A stretch of 9,944 nt of DNA from Paracoccaceae bacterium (GTDB lineage: Bacteria; Pseudomonadota; Alphaproteobacteria; Rhodobacterales; Rhodobacteraceae). A program made the position numbers and the translations under genes. The notes below the pieces were generated by a model. The model had not been told where the DNA came from and did not search any database. It was given only the letters and a program-made list of their open reading frames with translations. Numbering within the stretch: position 1 is the stretch's first letter; each line of letters starts with the position of its first letter. Positions 6,276 through 9,944 of this stretch are shown here, piece by piece. The stretch is from contig QKHF01000082.1 of the NCBI GenBank assembly GCA_003250135.1, forward strand, positions 1 to 9,944, written 5' to 3'.

Positions 6276-9116
6276 TCAGTTCCCCAACCGCTCAAGGAGC
6301 GCCGGCACATGCACCTGATCCGACTTGTAGTTGCCGGTCAGCACGTACATCACCAGGTTGACGCCGAAGCGGAACGCCATCTCTCGCTGCCTGGGCCCCC
6401 GCCCGACGGGGACCAGAAACTGCCCCGCGTCATCCACCGCCCAGGCCGCCGCCCAGTCCGCCGAGCCGATCACCACGGGCGAGACGCCATCGGTGGCGGA
6501 ACTGAACGGGCGTTGCGGGCGGCCTGACTCGTCGGCTGGCGGCGGCGCCTCGGCCCACACCGCGCCTCCGCGCCACCGGCCAGGAAAATCCTGCAACAGA
6601 TAGAAGGTTCGCGTCAGCACGTGCCCCTCGCCCACCGGCGCCAGCGGCGGAAGGTTGAGGCCCGTGGCGAGGCGGCGCAGCGCGCGCTTGCCCGGTCCCT
6701 CGCCGCCGCGGCCGCCATCCATGTGCAGATCGCGCGTGTCCATCACGATCATGCCGCCGGTGCGCATGAAGGCGTTGAGCTTGGCGGCGGCGGCGTCCGA
6801 GGGGGTCGGCTGCGCCTCGGTCATCGGCCAGTAGAGCATCGGATAGAGCGACAGTTCGGCCGTCTCCAGATTGACGCCCACCGGCTCGGCCGGCTCCACC
6901 GCGGTGCGCGCGGCCAGAATGCGCGACAGGCCCACCAGCCCGGCGCGGCTGACGCCGTCGATCTGGTCGTCGCCGGTGATGACATAGGCGAGCACGGTGT
7001 TGTTGGCGGCGTAGAGCGCCTCGGCGTCGTCCGGCTGGCCCTGCGCCCGCGCCTCCATCGGCGCGGCGAGCGCCAGCGCGGCGGCGGCGAGCAGGAAAGC
7101 GATGGAGAGCGGCGCGGGCCCGTGGGCGCGACGGCGACGCAACCGCCCCGCGGCGGCCAGCGCGGCGACCCCGTCCATCGCCAGAAGGATCGCCGCCAGC
7201 GCCAGAAGCGGCGCCTTCAGCGCCGTTTCCGTGGTCTCGCCCAGCGTCTCGGCGACCGCGCCGGACGGGGCGTCGGCGACGCCTTGCAACTCGGTGTCCG
7301 ACTTGATCATGCTGACCGCGGCGCCCGCCCCGTCCGCCATCCACAGACCCGGCGGCGCGTCTGCGCCGGGCGGCGCATCCGCCAACCGCGCGCCCATCAC
7401 CGAAATCGGCGGCTCCGGCGCCGGGCCGACCGCGCCGAACCCGTCCACCGCGCGGGCCAGGTGCCATGAGCTCTGGCGCAGCTCCTCCGGGATTCCCGAT
7501 TGCCCGAAACCGGCCGAGCCGGTGATGATCCGCTCCATCATCGAGACGAACAGGCCGGACAGCGGCAGCGAGGACCATTCGGCGTTGGCGGTGACGTGGA
7601 ACAGCACCACCACGCCCTTGCCGCGCGCATCCGCGGTGACCAGCGGCGTGCCGTCGGTCAGCGCCGCCCAGGTTTTCCTCGGAAGCTCCGTATCCGGCTC
7701 GGCGAGCACTTGCCGCGTGATCGACACCTCGCCCGGCGGCGTCAGGCCGCGGAACGGGCTGTCTTCGGAGAAAGCGCGCAGGCCGCGCGGCTGGCTCCAG
7801 GCCAAGGCGCCGCCGATGTCGCGCCCGCCGGGTCGCACGCGCACCGGCAGCAGGGAATCGTCCAGCGCCAGCCCGCTTTGGAAATCGTCGCCCAGCGAGG
7901 CGGCGGCCAGTGTCGGCCCAGCGAAGCGGATCAGGCGGCCTCCCGCCTCCACCCAGGCGGTCAGCGCCGCCCGCTCCTCCGAGGTCAGCACGGCGACGTC
8001 GGCCAGAACGATCGCGTCCATGCCGCGCTCCACCAGCGGCTCGATACCGTCCTCGGTCAGCTGCGCATGCTGCGCCAGCGCCTTTCTCAGGTAGTGCAGG
8101 CTGGATAGCAGCGGTCGCTCGGAGCGGTCCGTTTCGGCCGAGACCAGTCCGACGCGAAGCTGGTGGATGGATTCGTCCGCCAACGCCACCGACGCCGCCG
8201 AGCCTCCGCCGTCGATTTCAAGACGCGTAATACGCTGCATCAACTCCAGCGGCAGGTCGAAGGCGCCCGTCGCGCGGTCCGCTCCCGGCTCGAAACGCAG
8301 CTCGATGGCGGCGAGGCGGCGCTCCATCTCCCCCTCCGCCGCGCCATAGGCGGCGACGCGGGCGAACTCCGGTCCATCGGCCCCAGCGCGGCGCAATGCA
8401 GCGACCTGCAGCGCGCCGTCCTCAAGCGCTGGCGGCGCCAGCGCGACGGCGGTCTCGGCCGGTATCGACAGCTTCAGCGGTCCGCGCGCCAGCAACGCCT
8501 GGGCCAGCCGCTCCGCGCCGTCCTCCGCCGAGTGCGCGAGCCCGTCCTGCAGCCAGATCGTCTCGCCGATCTCCACCTCGGCCCTGTCGAGCCAGTCGGC
8601 GAAGGCGGCCCGGTCCGGCGCCCAGGGGCGCGGGATCAGCCGCTCGACCCAGCCCCGCCATTCGGCCGCGGGCCGGGGCGCGAGCTTGAACTCTGGTCCG
8701 ACCGGGTCGGCCAGAACATGAAGCGCGACGGGGCGTTCGGCCCGGTCCGCCTGCTCCAGCGCATCGAGGGCGGAGGCGCGCCGCTCAGCCCAGTCGGGCG
8801 CGCTGGCCCAGCCGCCATCCATCAGCAGCAGCACCGGACCCTGCCCGCTCAGCCGCGCGGTCGGGTTCAGGATCGGGTCGGCGAAGGCGAGGATGACGGT
8901 CGAGATCAACGTGATCCTGAGCGCCAACAGCCACCAAGGCGTGCGGTCCGGCGTCCGCTCCGGATCGATGAGGCCCAGCAGCAGGCGCACGCCCGGAAAT
9001 CGTTCGCGCCGCGGCCGCGGCGGGATCGCGCGCAAGAGCCACCACAGGATCGGCAAGGCGGCCAGCGCGGCCAGCAGCCACGGATTGAGGAACGCCAGAG
9101 ACCCGATGCTCAGCAT
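6276..9116 (-). CDS. BatA-like N-terminal / DUF4159 membrane protein
   Basis: A 946-residue membrane protein. The N-terminus (LAFLNPWLLAALAALPILWW) is the BatA-type start found in MoxR-operon proteins: one helix at about 7-28, the basic loop RPRRERFPGVRLLLGL, and a second helix at about 61-83. A VWA-like fold follows, but its MIDAS is destroyed (D100-G-G-W-A in place of DxSxS). The middle (about 320-560) has a GATase-like core (GMDAIVLADV, GGRLIRFAGPT). Two more helices lie at about 633-657 and 669-687; the second ends in MEARAQ and resembles a signal peptide. The C-terminal DUF4159 domain (about 703-930) contains YPMLYWPM and GGMIVMDTRDLHMDGG and would be periplasmic. The ATG at 9116 follows the DUF58 stop by 4 nt. 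DUF4159 has no settled activity. Its position between a DUF58 gene and a VWA gene supports a structural role in one envelope complex. Confidence 0.88.
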   Translation of the reverse strand: MLSIGSLAFLNPWLLAALAALPILWWLLRAIPPRPRRERFPGVRLLLGLIDPERTPDRTPWWLLALRITLISTVILAFADPILNPTARLSGQGPVLLLMDGGWASAPDWAERRASALDALEQADRAERPVALHVLADPVGPEFKLAPRPAAEWRGWVERLIPRPWAPDRAAFADWLDRAEVEIGETIWLQDGLAHSAEDGAERLAQALLARGPLKLSIPAETAVALAPPALEDGALQVAALRRAGADGPEFARVAAYGAAEGEMERRLAAIELRFEPGADRATGAFDLPLELMQRITRLEIDGGGSAASVALADESIHQLRVGLVSAETDRSERPLLSSLHYLRKALAQHAQLTEDGIEPLVERGMDAIVLADVAVLTSEERAALTAWVEAGGRLIRFAGPTLAAASLGDDFQSGLALDDSLLPVRVRPGGRDIGGALAWSQPRGLRAFSEDSPFRGLTPPGEVSITRQVLAEPDTELPRKTWAALTDGTPLVTADARGKGVVVLFHVTANAEWSSLPLSGLFVSMMERIITGSAGFGQSGIPEELRQSSWHLARAVDGFGAVGPAPEPPISVMGARLADAPPGADAPPGLWMADGAGAAVSMIKSDTELQGVADAPSGAVAETLGETTETALKAPLLALAAILLAMDGVAALAAAGRLRRRRAHGPAPLSIAFLLAAAALALAAPMEARAQGQPDDAEALYAANNTVLAYVITGDDQIDGVSRAGLVGLSRILAARTAVEPAEPVGVNLETAELSLYPMLYWPMTEAQPTPSDAAAAKLNAFMRTGGMIVMDTRDLHMDGGRGGEGPGKRALRRLATGLNLPPLAPVGEGHVLTRTFYLLQDFPGRWRGGAVWAEAPPPADESGRPQRPFSSATDGVSPVVIGSADWAAAWAVDDAGQFLVPVGRGPRQREMAFRFGVNLVMYVLTGNYKSDQVHVPALLERLGN
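7347..7382 (-). repeat. Tandem hexapeptide-coding repeat in the BatA/DUF4159 gene
   Basis: Residues 579-590 read ADAPPG twice, encoded by two imperfect 18-bp units. It falls in a low-complexity linker before the third membrane helix, with a related ADAPSG about 25 residues later. It is probably a flexible linker that expanded by slippage. Confidence 0.6.
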
Positions 9117-9120
9117 TGGC

Positions 9121-9944
9121 TCACCATCGGCCCGAGGCCCGGCCGCCGATCGCCGTGTAGAGCCACAGCAGCGCTTTCCGGGGGCTCTCGTCCGTATGAT
9201 GGGTCAGGCTGCGCCAACTCGCCCGCCGCGCCATATCGTTCAACGCCGCCCGGCGCTCGGCCAGACGCTGGCGATAGGCGTCCCGCAGCGCCGCGGCGCG
9301 CTGGGTCTCGAACTCAACTCCGCCGCCCATGCTCTCGAAAATCAGTCGCCCGTCGAAGGGAAAGCCCTCCTCCCATGGGTCCATGATCTGAACGTACGCC
9401 CCCGAGACGCCGGAGTCCGCAGCGTATCTGAGCGCGTCGAACACAGTGTCGCGAGGCCCCATGAAATCCGAGAAGAAGACGACCCGGCCGCCACGGGCGT
9501 AGCGCACGCGGGGCGCGCCGCCGTAATCGGGCCTTGTGTCGTCATCCGGGTCCGGCGCGGCGCTCAATGCGGCGCTCATCCGCCTGAGCTGCGCCTCGCC
9601 CCCGGCCGGGCGCTCGGCGTCGGTGCCGACCAGCGACACGCGCTCCCCACCCCGGATCAGCAGCACGCCCAGCGCCAGCGCCAGCAACGCGCCCCGGTCA
9701 TGCTTCGTGCGCGGCGCGCCCTGCGAGCGGTAGTCCATCGACTTGGCGTCATCGACCCACAGCCAGACGGTTTGCGCCGCCTCCCACTCCATCTCGCGGA
9801 TATAAAGCTTGTCGGATCGGGCGGACCGCCGCCAGTCGATCGCCGTCATCGGGTCGCCGGGAGAGGCCTTGCGGTACTGCCAGAACGTCTCTCCCATACC
9901 CGGCAGGCGCCGGCCATGCACGCCCTGCACCACCGAGGCGGCCA
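9121..9944 (-). CDS. DUF58 domain protein, 5' end cut by window edge
   Basis: The frame is open to the right edge and ends in TGA at 9123-9121, giving 273 visible residues. An apparent GTG start at 9933 is rejected: family members begin about 40 residues earlier, and the frame continues upstream as AASVVQG. The DUF58 signature is near the start (GRRLPGMGETFWQYRKASPG, then DPMTAIDWRRSARSDKLYIRE), followed by a VWA-like fold. The MIDAS equivalent is D64-x-A66-x-S68 by visible residue number, one Ser replaced by Ala; a later strand, RVVFFSDFMG, supplies the usual Asp. No membrane segment is visible, so this part is likely cytoplasmic. DUF58 proteins are regular partners of MoxR AAA+ ATPases, and a moxR gene is expected immediately to the right. 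It precedes the BatA/DUF4159 gene by 4 nt in one operon. Confidence 0.9.
   Translation of the reverse strand, partial: AASVVQGVHGRRLPGMGETFWQYRKASPGDPMTAIDWRRSARSDKLYIREMEWEAAQTVWLWVDDAKSMDYRSQGAPRTKHDRGALLALALGVLLIRGGERVSLVGTDAERPAGGEAQLRRMSAALSAAPDPDDDTRPDYGGAPRVRYARGGRVVFFSDFMGPRDTVFDALRYAADSGVSGAYVQIMDPWEEGFPFDGRLIFESMGGGVEFETQRAAALRDAYRQRLAERRAALNDMARRASWRSLTHHTDESPRKALLWLYTAIGGRASGRW

Noticed and set aside
4483..6318. Long open frame on the plus strand (611 codons)
   Set aside because: It is antisense to the VWA/GATase gene. Its translation is a low-complexity R/H/Q/G-rich sequence with no recognisable domain, as expected from the reverse strand of GC-rich coding DNA. The minus-strand gene has clear domains and operon spacing.
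6276..9116. Assigning the gene symbol batA
   Set aside because: Only the N-terminal region is BatA-like. The MIDAS is lost and the C-terminus is DUF4159, so this is not an orthologue of Bacteroides BatA.
8163..9386. Plus-strand open frame of 407 codons
   Set aside because: It runs antisense across the junction of the DUF4159 and DUF58 genes and is R/Q/P/G-rich, a reverse-strand artefact.
9931..9933. GTG at 9933 as the start of the DUF58 gene
   Set aside because: The frame is open to the window edge, and DUF58 homologues have about 40 more residues before this point. The gene is cut by the edge.

Overview
The window is about 10 kb of GC-rich chromosome, and every convincing gene lies on the minus strand. 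GC content (hand counts of a few 60-base lines give roughly 57-75%), gene content and SD-led starts point to an alphaproteobacterium. The order is not certain, but the MoxR-type operon and the cyclase-TolB-TPR architecture are typical of Rhodobacterales and Rhizobiales relatives. I saw no rRNA, tRNA, CRISPR array, transposase or integrase, and no gene-free stretch over about 100 bases.

Read in the direction of transcription (right to left), the window opens inside a co-directional operon. A DUF58 protein (9944-9121, start beyond the window) is followed after 4 nt by a 946-residue membrane protein with a BatA-like N-terminus and a C-terminal DUF4159 domain (9116-6276). After 2 nt comes a 706-residue membrane protein joining a VWA-type domain to a glutamine-amidotransferase-like region (6273-4153). 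This is the conserved set that normally follows a MoxR-family AAA+ ATPase, which should lie just off the right edge. Such sets are thought to act as envelope-associated chaperone or metal-insertion machines, but the function of this subtype is not established. The complete metal-ion-dependent adhesion site (MIDAS) seen here is in the last protein. The BatA-like protein has lost its site, and the visible part of the DUF58 protein has it altered.

After the operon comes a strong GC hairpin and a recognisable sigma-70-type promoter. These precede a secreted, metal-dependent amidohydrolase (4049-2697). Then come a membrane-bound class III adenylate cyclase with TolB-like and TPR regions (2607-694) and a nearly complete DUF1326 cysteine-rich protein (615 to beyond the left edge).

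The most notable observation is an exact 23-bp direct repeat at 2662-2684 and 4150-4172 that brackets the amidohydrolase. The right copy is the real 3' end of the VWA/GATase gene (last five codons plus stop). The left copy is an orphan duplicate of that 3' end, 12 bp after the amidohydrolase stop. The bracketed unit carries its own promoter and has visibly lower GC in sampled lines. This looks like a one-gene cassette inserted at the operon's 3' end. Removing it in silico would place the cyclase 57 nt behind the operon, suggesting they were once adjacent and perhaps co-transcribed.
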